The position numbers and the translations under genes are program-made. From assembly GCA_022447665.1 (NCBI GenBank), contig JAKVAQ010000020.1, positions 52,505-116,504 of the forward strand: a stretch of DNA of 64,000 bases, in the 5' to 3' direction. Numbering within the stretch: the first letter of the stretch is position 1; each line of letters opens with the position of its first letter. The notes under the pieces were generated by a model. The model was given only the letters and a program-made list of their open reading frames with translations. It searched no databases and was not told the DNA's origin. Below, one piece after another: positions 16,905 to 25,399 of this stretch. This DNA is from Crocinitomicaceae bacterium. Lineage in GTDB: Bacteria; Bacteroidota; Bacteroidia; Flavobacteriales_D; Crocinitomicaceae.

Positions 16905-18104
16905 ATGAAAAAAATACTATTGATACTATTAATGGCGGGCTTTGCCGTGCAGGCTCAGCCAGATAAAAAAATTGACAAATGCATCAAAGTATTCTATAAA
17001 AAAGGGATGGCAGAGGGTATTGAGAAACTCAATAAACTCATGGATAAAGAAATGATAAAGAATAGCAGTATGCCTAGCTTAAGAGCTTATGAAGTTCTAG
17101 TGGCTATGGAGTTTGAACGTTATTCTTTGTTTGCAAATATGGATATTTCTATTACCGATGAAAACGGTGAGGAGGACACTTCAATGACAGCCTTATTTGA
17201 CGAACTTACGGCGATATCAGAAACTCGATTTTTAAATACCTGTCGAAGAGCTACGATCGAATCTACTTCTTACACGGCCGACATGTATTATAGAAACTTC
17301 GTTATTGATGAAGATCCTGATACCAATATTTCTGAAAAAGGACTTGAGTATTATACGGAAGCGGAGGAGTTTTTCTTAAAAGAAGACTATGAGCTTGCAG
17401 AATTGAACTATCGAAAAGCTTTAAATGAAGATCCAGGCTACTACAAAGCCTTACTTTATTTGGGTGATTCATTCTGGGCAAGAGAAGATTATGATTCAGC
17501 GCTGGTGTATTATACACAAGCTAAAAAAATGCATCCAGAGTTATTAGAGCCTAGAAAGTATATTGTTGATGCTCTTGTTGAGCAAGAGTTATACTTCAGA
17601 GCAAAGAAAGAATGCTTAGAGGCCTTTACCATTTTTCCGGGAGCCGATATGAAACTGAAATATCAGCAAATATTATATGTAGAGAATAAATATATGGATG
17701 ATCATAGATTTTTCCGTCTATTTTATCCTAATGATATTACAAAAGAAGATCAAGATGATTTATCTTATTTAGATGTATGGGCAGACTATCGTGCCGCTAA
17801 AGTGAAAATTAGTAAATACTGCAGTGATGATGGAATCATTGAAGATAATGGCATTACAGAAGATAGATACTTAGAAGTTTATTCAATTCGAAATATGCTT
17901 CAAGCCAATAAAGGTAATTTACCTGAATACCTTCATTTTGCAGCTAAAATGGATGAAGAAGGTTATTTGGAGCCTTATGTAATGATTGGTCTGTTCCATG
18001 TTGATTTCTATCCTCAGTTCAAAGACTATATGAGCTCAGAAGAGAATAGAGAAAAGTCAATGGAATGGGTTGAGAAATATACGATTGAAACCTATAGAGA
18101 CTAA
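16905..18104 (+). CDS. Secreted TPR-repeat protein
   Basis: 399 residues with a signal peptide (about 1-18, ending VQAQ). Tetratricopeptide-like repeats are seen at about 145-245, for example YTEAEEFFLKEDYELAELNYRK... then GYYKALLYLGDSFWAREDYDSALVYYTQA. The rest is charged and helical. It probably acts as a periplasmic scaffold with unknown partners. It begins 10 bases after the lyase gene, so it may be in the same transcript. Its stop overlaps that of the convergent glycosyltransferase by 4 bases. Confidence 0.8.
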   Translation: MKKILLILLMAGFAVQAQPDKKIDKCIKVFYKKGMAEGIEKLNKLMDKEMIKNSSMPSLRAYEVLVAMEFERYSLFANMDISITDENGEEDTSMTALFDELTAISETRFLNTCRRATIESTSYTADMYYRNFVIDEDPDTNISEKGLEYYTEAEEFFLKEDYELAELNYRKALNEDPGYYKALLYLGDSFWAREDYDSALVYYTQAKKMHPELLEPRKYIVDALVEQELYFRAKKECLEAFTIFPGADMKLKYQQILYVENKYMDDHRFFRLFYPNDITKEDQDDLSYLDVWADYRAAKVKISKYCSDDGIIEDNGITEDRYLEVYSIRNMLQANKGNLPEYLHFAAKMDEEGYLEPYVMIGLFHVDFYPQFKDYMSSEENREKSMEWVEKYTIETYRD

Positions 18105-19123
18105 TTGAAATAGCTAGAATCTAGCTCAGAGAATTTTTTTCTACCACGCAGGAACTTATCCAAGACTATACTTCTTGAGTAAGTTCCTGTTTTATTATAT
18201 ACCCCAGAGGTTTTCTTGATTTCTTTACGCTGTTTTAGTAAACGAGCTAAATTGCTGTACATCGCCATATGTGCTTTAAACACGGCAATATAACTTCCCG
18301 CTTGCCCAGTTAAAAGAAACTTCCAAGCTGCAATTCCATCAATAGCAAGCCTTTTAAAGAGTTTAAAGAATAATAATCCCTCATGGTTTTTAATGATCAT
18401 GAAGATGCTGTTTCTAAAGTTTAAATAGGTCTTTCTTGGACTATCATAACTAAGGGTTCCGCCTCCAACATGAAAAACTTCCGATCCATGCACATAGAAT
18501 ATTTTCATCCCTCTTTTCTTGATTCTCCAACACAAGTCAATTTCTTCCATATGGGCAAAAAAAGCTTCGTCCAATCCGCCAAGCTCATGAAAAACCTTTG
18601 AGCGAATAAACATACAGGCTCCGGTAGCCCAGAATACTTCTCGAGTTTCATCGTATTGTCCTTCATCTTCTTCAGCAAATTCGAAGATTCTACCTCTGCA
18701 AAAAGGGAAATAGTCTTGGTCTAAAAAACCACCAGTCGCCCCAGCATGTTCAAAATGCGTTTGTTTATGATAAGCTTTCACTTTTGGATGGCACGCTGCA
18801 ATGGTTGGGTCTGACTCAAGTATTGCAATACATGGATCAATCCAATTAGGTGTTACTTCAATATCTGAATTAAGAAGAACGTAGTATTCCGCATCTACCT
18901 TTTTGAGTGCTTCATTATAACCTTTCGCAAAGCCACCGTTTTCAGAATTTATGATGAGTTCAAGGTCTGGGTAGTTCGTTTTCAAGAAATCTACAGAATC
19001 GTCGGTACTGCAATTGTCGGCTACGATAACTCGAGCATTACCAGAGTTAGCTACTACTGAAGGCAAGAACTGTTCTAAGTAGTTTCTACCATTATAATTG
19101 AGTATGACAACTGCTACGTCCAT
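18101..19123 (-). CDS. Glycosyltransferase family 2
   Basis: 340 residues. The GT-A domain starts at once (VAVVILNYNGRNYLEQFLPS) with the nucleotide-binding region around DNCSTDDSVDFL and the DxD-like motif in LLNSDIEVTPN (about 83-93). A catalytic-region block FFAHMEEIDLCWRIKKRG lies at about 190-207, as in rhamnosyltransferase-like family 2 enzymes. It probably adds a sugar to an envelope glycan or lipid; donor and acceptor cannot be read from the sequence. The GWxTD gene lies 20 bases upstream on the same strand. Confidence 0.88.
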   Translation of the reverse strand: MDVAVVILNYNGRNYLEQFLPSVVANSGNARVIVADNCSTDDSVDFLKTNYPDLELIINSENGGFAKGYNEALKKVDAEYYVLLNSDIEVTPNWIDPCIAILESDPTIAACHPKVKAYHKQTHFEHAGATGGFLDQDYFPFCRGRIFEFAEEDEGQYDETREVFWATGACMFIRSKVFHELGGLDEAFFAHMEEIDLCWRIKKRGMKIFYVHGSEVFHVGGGTLSYDSPRKTYLNFRNSIFMIIKNHEGLLFFKLFKRLAIDGIAAWKFLLTGQAGSYIAVFKAHMAMYSNLARLLKQRKEIKKTSGVYNKTGTYSRSIVLDKFLRGRKKFSELDSSYFN

Positions 19124-19143
19124 TTTAACAGTTGCCGAAGATA

Positions 19144-20583
19144 CTAAGGATTGGTGTAATAGAGGTTACTATTTCCTCCATAATAAAGCTGCGTATTCGT
19201 TGGCTCGTCTGGAGAGATATTTCGCTCGTCTTGAATGAGAATAGGCCAGTTATAATTCTGAATTTCACCAGGAAGTTCAGAATGCACTAAAGGGTAATCA
19301 TTCGTTACAAGATCTGGATTGTAAAATACAAAACGTACGTCAGAACGCTGATCTATCCTATAATAGCGCCAGATTTGATAAGGCAAGGTACCAATTTCAC
19401 TAGGTCGGTCTATAAGATCATTGGGTGGTCCATATTGGAGATATATTCTTCCTCTATCTGTTTCGAAGGCATATTTAATCTGAGTACCGAATAATCCTTC
19501 AGCAATATAAACCTGTTTCCTGTAATCTTGCCAAGCTTTTGCAGGGTCATCAGGCGCTGTGGTTACCCAAAAAACGTAGAAGTATTCTTCCATTTGAGTA
19601 GTGTCTTTCGCTTTTAATATCTTACGAATTGACTCGTATTCAAATCGGGGGCTTATCGGCATTAAGCTCTGTAAAAAGTATGGAATTGAATCACGAGGTA
19701 TTGAGGCCATAAAAGATTCTCCAATTTCTACATTTTCCATGTCTACGATCATTTGTCTTGGAACATCACTACGACGTTCGAAATAGGCTAGTTTCTGAAA
19801 TATGGTATCCGAATCCTTGTTGATTAAGGTGATGTTAAGATCATAACTCCCTGTTGGTAAAACATCGATTGGAAGAAATCCAATAATTGGGGTTACCGAA
19901 GCAGCTTTCAAACGCTGATATTGAAAGATTCCATCTACCTCTCTTCTCATTTGACGGTCTATAATGGAGTAGGAGATAAGGTAATCTTCATTTTCCTCTA
20001 AGACCTTATTGGCATTGTAGATTTCGAGGTAGAAAACAATTTTATTCGTCTCTGGCGGGTAATAATTAGTTAAGTAGGGCAGCATGAAAAAACCATTCTT
20101 CGTAAAGTTGTTTTTCTCATCGGTTTGATATGCGTCCTGTATGTAGGCTACATCCGACATAATAATTTCGTTTTCCTCTCCGCCTTGAATCTGAATAGCC
20201 TGTTCTCCTGCCACTATTTCCCCTGTCAGGGCGTCTTTAATGACCAACTCATAAGAATAGATTCCCGGTTCTAGCGCATAATTCCTTAAATCATAAAAGT
20301 CTTCTACAGTAGAATCTTTCATAGCAGGAGAGGTCAATAAATACTTATCTGCTAGAATTATTGAATCTTGTTGTTTGAAGATATGAGTGATTTCGAGTTT
20401 TGCAAAAAGATTCCCCGTTGAATCCCCATAATATTTCAAAGAACCACTGTCAAACTGAAGTGATGTGGACACATATGATTGACTTTCAGGCGTAAAGAAT
20501 ACGTGGTAGTTAAAATATACCTTAGGTTTAGCCACTCCAGCTAAGCCAATTACTAGTAAAGCGAGGGTAAGAAAAAACTTCAT
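19144..20583 (-). CDS. GWxTD domain secreted protein
   Basis: 479 residues with a signal peptide (about 1-18). Beta-rich segments fill the first 300 residues. At about 335-440 the GWxTD-type domain is recognised by KAWQDYRKQVYIAEGLFG, DRGRIYLQYGPPNDLIDRP and YQIWRYYRI. GWxTD domains occur in secreted Bacteroidota and Acidobacteria proteins of unknown role. No C-terminal T9SS signal is obvious. It is upstream of and cotranscribable with the glycosyltransferase. Confidence 0.8.
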   Translation of the reverse strand: MKFFLTLALLVIGLAGVAKPKVYFNYHVFFTPESQSYVSTSLQFDSGSLKYYGDSTGNLFAKLEITHIFKQQDSIILADKYLLTSPAMKDSTVEDFYDLRNYALEPGIYSYELVIKDALTGEIVAGEQAIQIQGGEENEIIMSDVAYIQDAYQTDEKNNFTKNGFFMLPYLTNYYPPETNKIVFYLEIYNANKVLEENEDYLISYSIIDRQMRREVDGIFQYQRLKAASVTPIIGFLPIDVLPTGSYDLNITLINKDSDTIFQKLAYFERRSDVPRQMIVDMENVEIGESFMASIPRDSIPYFLQSLMPISPRFEYESIRKILKAKDTTQMEEYFYVFWVTTAPDDPAKAWQDYRKQVYIAEGLFGTQIKYAFETDRGRIYLQYGPPNDLIDRPSEIGTLPYQIWRYYRIDQRSDVRFVFYNPDLVTNDYPLVHSELPGEIQNYNWPILIQDERNISPDEPTNTQLYYGGNSNLYYTNP

Positions 20584-20708
20584 ATTACTAAGTTACGCAA
20601 AAGGTGTGGGATATTTTTTAGAAAATAATAAAACGCACAAATCATTGACTAAATGGTAACTAGTGATTTTGGATAAAAAAAATTTAATGATTTCCTAAAA
20701 AATGCTTC

Positions 20709-20735
20709 TTGGGAAAAAAAATAGTGTTACTTTTG
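20709..20735 (+). promoter_or_regulatory. Probable promoter of tRNA-Ser
   Basis: A TTG at 20709-20711 (-33 region) and TACTTTTG at 20728-20735 match the Bacteroidota consensus TTG/TAnnTTTG. The spacer of 16 bases is slightly short. Transcription would begin at or just before the mature tRNA 5' end. Confidence 0.55.
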
Positions 20736-20739
20736 CCGC

Positions 20740-20824
20740 GGAGAATTGGCAGAGTGGTCGAATGCGGCAGTCTTGAAAACTGTTGTACCGCAAGGTACCG
20801 GGGGTTCGAATCCCTCATTCTCCG
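20740..20824 (+). tRNA. tRNA-Ser (anticodon UGA)
   Basis: 85 bases. The acceptor stem is GGAGAAT/ATTCTCC with G as discriminator. The anticodon arm is GCAGT-CTTGAAA-ACTGT, with TGA at 20774-20776. A long variable arm (about TGTACCGCAAGGTACCG) follows, as expected for serine tRNAs, then the T arm GGGGG-TTCGAAT-CCCTC (one weak pair). CCA is not encoded. A terminator hairpin follows about 9 bases downstream. Confidence 0.95.
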
Positions 20825-20832
20825 CAAGAAAA

Positions 20833-20859
20833 CGTCCAGCGATAAGCTGGGCGTTTTTT
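20833..20859 (+). terminator. Rho-independent terminator after tRNA-Ser
   Basis: Stem CGTCCAGC / GCTGGGCG (one G-T pair) with loop GATAA, followed by six Ts. Confidence 0.85.
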
Positions 20860-20870
20860 GTTTACAAGAA

Positions 20871-20952
20871 AATACGAAGCTTGCTTCCGTATTTTGGAAG
20901 AAAACAAAAAACAAGTCACACGCTGAAAGTGTGAGACGTTTTCTTGATCAAA
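20871..20952 (+). repeat. Intergenic direct repeat, copy 1
   Basis: About 80 bases repeated at 20999-21078 with only a few differences. The unit has an imperfect hairpin (AATACGAAGC / GCTTCCGTATT), a spacer GGAAGAAAACAAAAA, and a second hairpin TCACAC-GCTGAAA-GTGTGA. It ends in TCTTGATCAA. It is not coding by composition or conservation that I can see. Confidence 0.8.
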
Positions 20953-20964
20953 GATCCCCGCAAA

Positions 20965-20988
20965 GGGATGGCGAAGCCAATCCCTTCA
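20965..20988. repeat. Palindrome between the two repeat copies
   Basis: AGGGATGGC-GAA-GCCAATCCCT, an inverted repeat with one unpaired base, sits between the two direct repeats. It may be part of the same composite element. Confidence 0.6.
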
Positions 20989-20998
20989 GTTATTTATC

Positions 20999-21078
20999 AA
21001 TACGAAGCTTGCTTCAGTATTTTGGAAGAAAACAAAAACAAGTCATACGCTGAAAGTGTGAGACGTTCTCTTGTTCAA
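20999..21078 (+). repeat. Intergenic direct repeat, copy 2
   Basis: Second copy of the unit at 20871-20952. Substitutions include C to A in the first hairpin (GCTTCAGTATT) and C to T in the second (TCATAC/GTGTGA, still paired through G-T). The remaining sequence to 21172 shows no gene. Confidence 0.8.
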
Positions 21079-21172
21079 GGAATCGGCGGGACATCAAATC
21101 TTAAATGAAAATCCTTAATCATATATTTTCACCTGAACTCTTTCTATCGATGATTTGTTTTATCAATAGAAC

Positions 21173-21502
21173 ATGGTAAGACAAACTAACTGCCCATATT
21201 GCGAGAGAAAAATTCATGTGAATGCAACAAAATGCATTTATTGTGGAGAAATTGTTGATCAGTCTATCCGAGAACATATTGAACGCAAAACCGATCCGAG
21301 TAAAAAGAAATATATTCCAGCGCTTGCAATTGGTTTGAGTTTACTCTTACCAGGAATTGGGCATTTTTACATGGGTAAACCAATGGTGGGCGCTATCTTG
21401 TTCTTGTTGGCTTCATTAGGCTATGTTCTTTTTGTTTTTCTAGGAATTGCAGTACATGTAACCAGTGTAATCCTAGCTTTGAAGAGCGATCCCTACAAAT
21501 AA
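21173..21502 (+). CDS. Zinc-ribbon and TM2-like small membrane protein
   Basis: 109 residues. An N-terminal zinc ribbon is formed by CPYC (about 7-10) and CIYC (about 21-24). After a charged linker come two membrane helices around LPGIGHFYMGKPMVGAILFLL, which resembles the TM2 domain (glycine-rich, GxGHFYxG). Such proteins are widespread but have no settled role. The gene stands alone between the repeat region and a structured untranslated region. Confidence 0.75.
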   Translation: MVRQTNCPYCERKIHVNATKCIYCGEIVDQSIREHIERKTDPSKKKYIPALAIGLSLLLPGIGHFYMGKPMVGAILFLLASLGYVLFVFLGIAVHVTSVILALKSDPYK

Positions 21503-21548
21503 AAATACGTTCCGTATTAATTATTTACACGTTTCTTAAACTTTTTTG

Positions 21549-21647
21549 TAACCCTAAATAAGTCCCCCCGTAATATAGGGTGTAAACGGATCAATTTTAC
21601 GGTTACAGGTTAAGGGTTAGCTCCGGTGTTCGCACCGGAGCTTTTTT
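21549..21647 (+). ncRNA. Candidate structured RNA or leader upstream of ychF
   Basis: No coding frame. TAACCCT (21549-21555) can pair with AGGGTTA (21613-21619), CCGTAA (21568-21573) with TTACGG (21597-21602) inside it, and a terminator hairpin follows at once at 21620. Nested long-range stems plus a terminator look like a small RNA or an attenuator. It could equally be only the 3' end of the preceding transcript. I could not match it to a known RNA family. Confidence 0.35.
21620..21647 (+). terminator. Strong Rho-independent terminator
   Basis: Stem GCTCCGGTG / CACCGGAGC with a TTCG tetraloop, then six Ts. It ends either the zinc-ribbon gene transcript or a separate small RNA. Confidence 0.92.
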
Positions 21648-21660
21648 GTTTATTATAAGT

Positions 21661-21668
21661 TATATTTG
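21661..21668 (+). promoter_or_regulatory. Possible -7 promoter box of ychF (TATATTTG)
   Basis: Matches TAnnTTTG and lies 16 bases before the ychF ATG. No well-placed -33 box is visible because the terminator T-run occupies that position. Confidence 0.4.
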
Positions 21669-21683
21669 CAAAAATTTTACGCT

Positions 21684-22784
21684 ATGGCTCTTAAATGTGG
21701 AATTGTAGGTTTACCTAATGTTGGAAAATCAACTCTTTTTAATTGTTTATCGAACGCAAAAGCACAATCGGCGAACTTTCCCTTTTGTACAATTGAACCA
21801 AACGTTGGTACTATTTCGGTCCCGGATAATCGTTTGAACCAGTTGGAAGGAATGGTGAACCCTGAAAAAACAATACCTACGACTATTGAAATCGTTGATA
21901 TTGCAGGATTAGTTAAAGGAGCAAGTAAGGGAGAAGGATTAGGTAATAAATTCTTAGCGAATATCCGTGAAACCGATGCAATCATCCATGTTTTACGTTG
22001 TTTTGATGATCCTAACATTGTTCATGTACATGAAACTGTTGATCCAATTAGAGACAAAGAAATTATTGATTTTGAGCTACAACTAAAAGATCTTGAAACC
22101 GTTGAGAAGCAGCTTGGCTCTTTGGCTAGAGCCGTAAAATCTGGTGATAAGGCAGTAGTGAAACAATATGATTTCTTGGAGCGTTTAAAAGCTGCTTTAG
22201 AATCAGGAAATAGTGCTCGTACTGTAGCGCCTGAGGGAGAAGCGGAAGAGGAGCTTTCACGACAATTATGCTTGCTAACGGCTAAAAAGGTATTGTACTT
22301 ATGTAATGTTGATGAAGCTTCTGTAAAGAATGGCAACGATTACGTTGAGAAGGTGAAAGCCGCAGTGGCGAATGAAAATGCTGAAGTATTAGTAATTGGA
22401 ACTAAAATTGAATCTGATATTGCCGAATTTGAGGATCATGAAGAGCGTCAAATGTTTTTAGATGAATTAGGGCTAGAAGAACCTGGTGTAAACAGACTTA
22501 TTCGCGCAGCTTATAAACTTTTAAATCTTCAAACATATTTCACAGCTGGTGAGAAGGAAGTAAGAGCATGGACTGTAAAGGTAGGGGCCACTGCTCCTCA
22601 GGCAGCAGGTGTAATCCATACTGATTTTGAAAAAGGCTTTATTAGGGCAGAGGTAATGTCTTATGACGAATACGTAGACCTAGGTTCTGAGCAAGCCATG
22701 AAAGAAGCAGGTAAATTAAGAATTGAGGGGAAAGATTACGTAGTTCAAGATGGCGATATAATGCACTTCAGATTTAATGTTTAA
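21684..22784 (+). CDS. ychF: YchF/OLA1 family P-loop ATPase
   Basis: 366 residues. An Obg-like NTPase that binds ribosomes and, in studied species, prefers ATP; it is linked to translation and stress control. The P-loop is GLPNVGKST (about 8-16), the G3 region DIAGLVKGASKGEGLGNKFL (about 72-91), the G4 equivalent LCNVDE near 210 and the C-terminal TGS-like domain covers about 280-366 (TYFTAGEKEVRAWTV). ATG 21684 is chosen as it begins MALKCGIVG, the family's standard start. The stop overlaps the convergent channel gene by 4 bases. Confidence 0.95.
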   Translation: MALKCGIVGLPNVGKSTLFNCLSNAKAQSANFPFCTIEPNVGTISVPDNRLNQLEGMVNPEKTIPTTIEIVDIAGLVKGASKGEGLGNKFLANIRETDAIIHVLRCFDDPNIVHVHETVDPIRDKEIIDFELQLKDLETVEKQLGSLARAVKSGDKAVVKQYDFLERLKAALESGNSARTVAPEGEAEEELSRQLCLLTAKKVLYLCNVDEASVKNGNDYVEKVKAAVANENAEVLVIGTKIESDIAEFEDHEERQMFLDELGLEEPGVNRLIRAAYKLLNLQTYFTAGEKEVRAWTVKVGATAPQAAGVIHTDFEKGFIRAEVMSYDEYVDLGSEQAMKEAGKLRIEGKDYVVQDGDIMHFRFNV

Positions 22785-23386
22785 AGTTCTTCATTAAGGA
22801 GCGGTAATCGCCATTTCTTTAAAACTACAACTATTCTAATTGTTGTAACCAAAACAACCGAGCTTATTAAGTTGATTGTTTCAGGTACTTCTAATAATTT
22901 GAGTCCAATGAAAAGTAATCCTCCGGCAATACAAGCTGTGGCGTAAATTTCTTTTCTAAAGATTAGGGGGACTTCATTCGATAGCGTATCACGAATAACA
23001 CCTCCAAAAGTAGCGGTAATCACACCGAAAATTAAAGCTGTGATCAAGGGAAGCTCCAAGCTAAGTCCTTTCTGAAGACCAATAATCATGAATAGTCCAA
23101 TTCCTATACTGTCAAAGAGAAACAGTGCTTTTCGGATTTTGAAGAGCACCTTATTGAAGGCTAAAGCAGCTATACTTCCAAAAATAACGAGGTAAATGTA
23201 CCAAGGGTTCACAATCCAAGCAATGGGTTGGTCCAATAATATATCGCGTAGGGTTCCTCCACCTAAGGCTGTAACAAAGGCGATAATTAAACCACCAAAT
23301 ACATCCATCTTCTTGTTCGACGCGGCGAGTAGTCCACTCATTGAGAATACAAAAACACCTATAAAATCTAGTATAGTTAATACCAT
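22781..23386 (-). CDS. TRIC/UPF0126 family cation channel (YadS/YicG-like)
   Basis: 201 residues with seven membrane helices. Two repeats of the glycine-rich motif are seen: GLIIAFVTALGGGTLRDILL (about 32-51) and FGVITATFGGVIRDTLSNEVP (about 119-139), the signature of UPF0126 proteins, bacterial homologues of TRIC channels. It probably forms a trimeric monovalent cation channel in the inner membrane. It has its own promoter region in the 205 bases upstream, shared with the divergent histidine kinase gene, where I see no clear consensus. Confidence 0.88.
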   Translation of the reverse strand: MVLTILDFIGVFVFSMSGLLAASNKKMDVFGGLIIAFVTALGGGTLRDILLDQPIAWIVNPWYIYLVIFGSIAALAFNKVLFKIRKALFLFDSIGIGLFMIIGLQKGLSLELPLITALIFGVITATFGGVIRDTLSNEVPLIFRKEIYATACIAGGLLFIGLKLLEVPETINLISSVVLVTTIRIVVVLKKWRLPLLNEEL

Positions 23387-23591
23387 GGCTTAAAAATTTG
23401 GCCGGCAAATATAAGCGCCTATCTCTTGAAAAATCACTTTAATTTAGGTTTAAACACAAGTCGTTCCTTTAGTTTTATTTTTCACTATTCTCACACTCCA
23501 TTCATCAATTCGATTTCTACGCTCATATTAAATGATTGCCTTTCCCATTATTCTCAAGAAATAGCGCTAGGTAAGTCTTATATTAGTATTG

Positions 23592-24683
23592 ATGGAAAGA
23601 AAAACCATGGCATATTGGGCCGCCCAGATTGTAGGCTGGAGTGCATATTATATCCTTTCAGTGGCCTTACTTTTAGGTTCAGATGATAAAATTTCTGTTG
23701 ATGGACCTTTAATTATTTGGATTGGATCTTCGATCGTAGGATCAATTCTTATAACTCATCTAATAAGATGGTACGTAATTAAAAGGGATGTAATTCAAGC
23801 AAATGTTGTCCGAATAATTGTCATAACCATAGTTCTTTCAACAATAGCAGCAGTTTTATTAGAAGCGCTGCAGTACTTTTTAGACCTTATGACTCAAATG
23901 GCTGATGTAGGAACTAGTGTGCTTCCAGAGGAAGGTGAAGAGGTAGTTGAAGGTCCAGCGCCTTTTGACATAGCCGCCTTTATGTTTGCAACGTCTCGTT
24001 CGATTATTCTTTTCATGTTGTGGATGGGATTCTACTTTGCGTTTACTATCATTGACCATACAAGAAAGAAAGAAATAGAAAGCTTAAAGTATAGTGCCTC
24101 AATGAATGAAATTGAGTTAAAAAACTTACGAGCTCAACTAAACCCTCATTTTTTATTCAATTCGTTGAACTCTATTCGAGCACTTGTTGGTATTGATCCG
24201 GAGCAAGCAAAAGATGCTATTACGAAACTTTCAGGTTTGCTTCGTCAGTCTATCAATATGGGGAAGCAGGGGTTGACTACTGTTAAAGAAGAAATGGAAC
24301 TCGTTTCTAGCTATTTAAAACTTGAGAAGATTCGATTTGAAGAACGATTAGAAGTAGAGATTAAAATGAACGAGGGTGCTGGATCTTGTGAAATACCTCC
24401 GCTCATGATACAAACATTAGTAGAAAATGCCATTAAGCATGGGATTTCGAAAAGTATAAACGGAGGAGTTATCTCCATTGAAATTCAATGTGATGGCAAA
24501 TCATTAATAGGTCATGTTAAAAATACGGGAAGGTTTAAGCCCGATGAAAATAGCACTGGTATAGGCTTATTGAATACCAAAAAGCGTTTAGAACTTCTTT
24601 ATGGAGAACGAGCAGAATTTGGCATTTCTCAAGTAGGAGAGAAGGTACACGCAGATTTTTCAATTTTTTACGATAAGAAATAA
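23592..24683 (+). CDS. LytS-like membrane sensor histidine kinase
   Basis: 363 residues. Four membrane helices in the first 150 residues, with an acidic loop (PEEGEEVVEGP) between the third and fourth. The His_kinase domain has the phospho-acceptor in LRAQLNPHFLFNSLNSIRAL (about 180-199) and an HATPase domain with QTLVENAIKHGIS and GIGLLNTKKRLELLYG. This is the LytS/YehU class that pairs with LytTR regulators. ATG 23592 directly follows a TTG; ATG 23607 is possible. The stop and the next start overlap as TAATG. The signal is unknown. Confidence 0.92.
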   Translation: MERKTMAYWAAQIVGWSAYYILSVALLLGSDDKISVDGPLIIWIGSSIVGSILITHLIRWYVIKRDVIQANVVRIIVITIVLSTIAAVLLEALQYFLDLMTQMADVGTSVLPEEGEEVVEGPAPFDIAAFMFATSRSIILFMLWMGFYFAFTIIDHTRKKEIESLKYSASMNEIELKNLRAQLNPHFLFNSLNSIRALVGIDPEQAKDAITKLSGLLRQSINMGKQGLTTVKEEMELVSSYLKLEKIRFEERLEVEIKMNEGAGSCEIPPLMIQTLVENAIKHGISKSINGGVISIEIQCDGKSLIGHVKNTGRFKPDENSTGIGLLNTKKRLELLYGERAEFGISQVGEKVHADFSIFYDKK

Positions 24684-25399
24684 TGAAGACAATAATAGTA
24701 GACGATGAGCGCTTAGCGCGGGAAGAATTAAAATCATTATTAGAGGGATTTTCTGAATTTGAAGTAGTTGGGGAGTGTAAAAACGCTTTGGAGGCCGAGG
24801 AGCTTATTGCTTCCGAGAGCCCTGACCTTGTTTTTATGGATATTCAAATGCCAGGAAAAACTGGTTTAGAACTTCTAGAAGGTCTTTCAAATCCCCCACG
24901 AACAGTTTTTGTTACGGCATACGATGAGCACGCTATTAAAGCATTCGAACTGAATGCCTATGATTATTTAATGAAGCCTATTGACCCTGAACGTTTAAAA
25001 GAACTTCATGGTAGGCTTACTGAAGAGAATAAAACCCCTGAATCAGTTGCAAAATCATCAAAACTTAGTCCTGGAGATAAAGTATTTATTAAGGATGGGG
25101 AAAAAGTTTGGTTTATTCCGGTTGATGATATTCGTTATTTTGAATCTGAAGGGAACTATGTTAAAGTTCACTTTCAGAAGTTTCGTCCATTGATTCTTAG
25201 ATCATTAAATAGCCTTGAAGAACGCATGGATGAAAATGTATTTTTCCGAGCAAACAGAAAATTTATCATTAACCTAAATCACATTGTAAATGTGGAGACT
25301 TGGTTTAACGGAGGTTTACAAGTTGAATTAAGCTGCGAAACAAAAATTGAAATCTCTAGGAGACAGACAATTAAGTTCAAAGATCAGTTTAGTCTTTAA
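24683..25399 (+). CDS. LytTR-family response regulator
   Basis: 238 residues: receiver domain (about 1-115) with acidic pocket DDER, phospho-acceptor Asp in LVFMDIQMPG (near 53) and conserved Lys in YLMKPID (near 98). A LytTR DNA-binding domain follows (about 135-238) with VDDIRYFESEGNYVKVHF and RANRKFIINLNHIV. LytTR domains bind direct repeats upstream of target genes; the targets here are not evident. It is cotranscribed with the kinase. Confidence 0.93.
   Translation: MKTIIVDDERLAREELKSLLEGFSEFEVVGECKNALEAEELIASESPDLVFMDIQMPGKTGLELLEGLSNPPRTVFVTAYDEHAIKAFELNAYDYLMKPIDPERLKELHGRLTEENKTPESVAKSSKLSPGDKVFIKDGEKVWFIPVDDIRYFESEGNYVKVHFQKFRPLILRSLNSLEERMDENVFFRANRKFIINLNHIVNVETWFNGGLQVELSCETKIEISRRQTIKFKDQFSL

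Noticed and set aside
20709..21053. Open reading frames of 60-115 residues across and after tRNA-Ser
   Set aside because: They run through the tRNA, its terminator and the repeat units, on both strands, and resemble no protein family.
20740..21100. tRNA-Ser as an integration site of a mobile island
   Set aside because: No integrase gene, no copy of the tRNA 3' end downstream, and ordinary core genes on both sides.
23426..23686. Plus-strand 86-residue frame upstream of the histidine kinase
   Set aside because: It overlaps the kinase start in another frame, has no recognisable features and no ribosome-binding or signal sequence.
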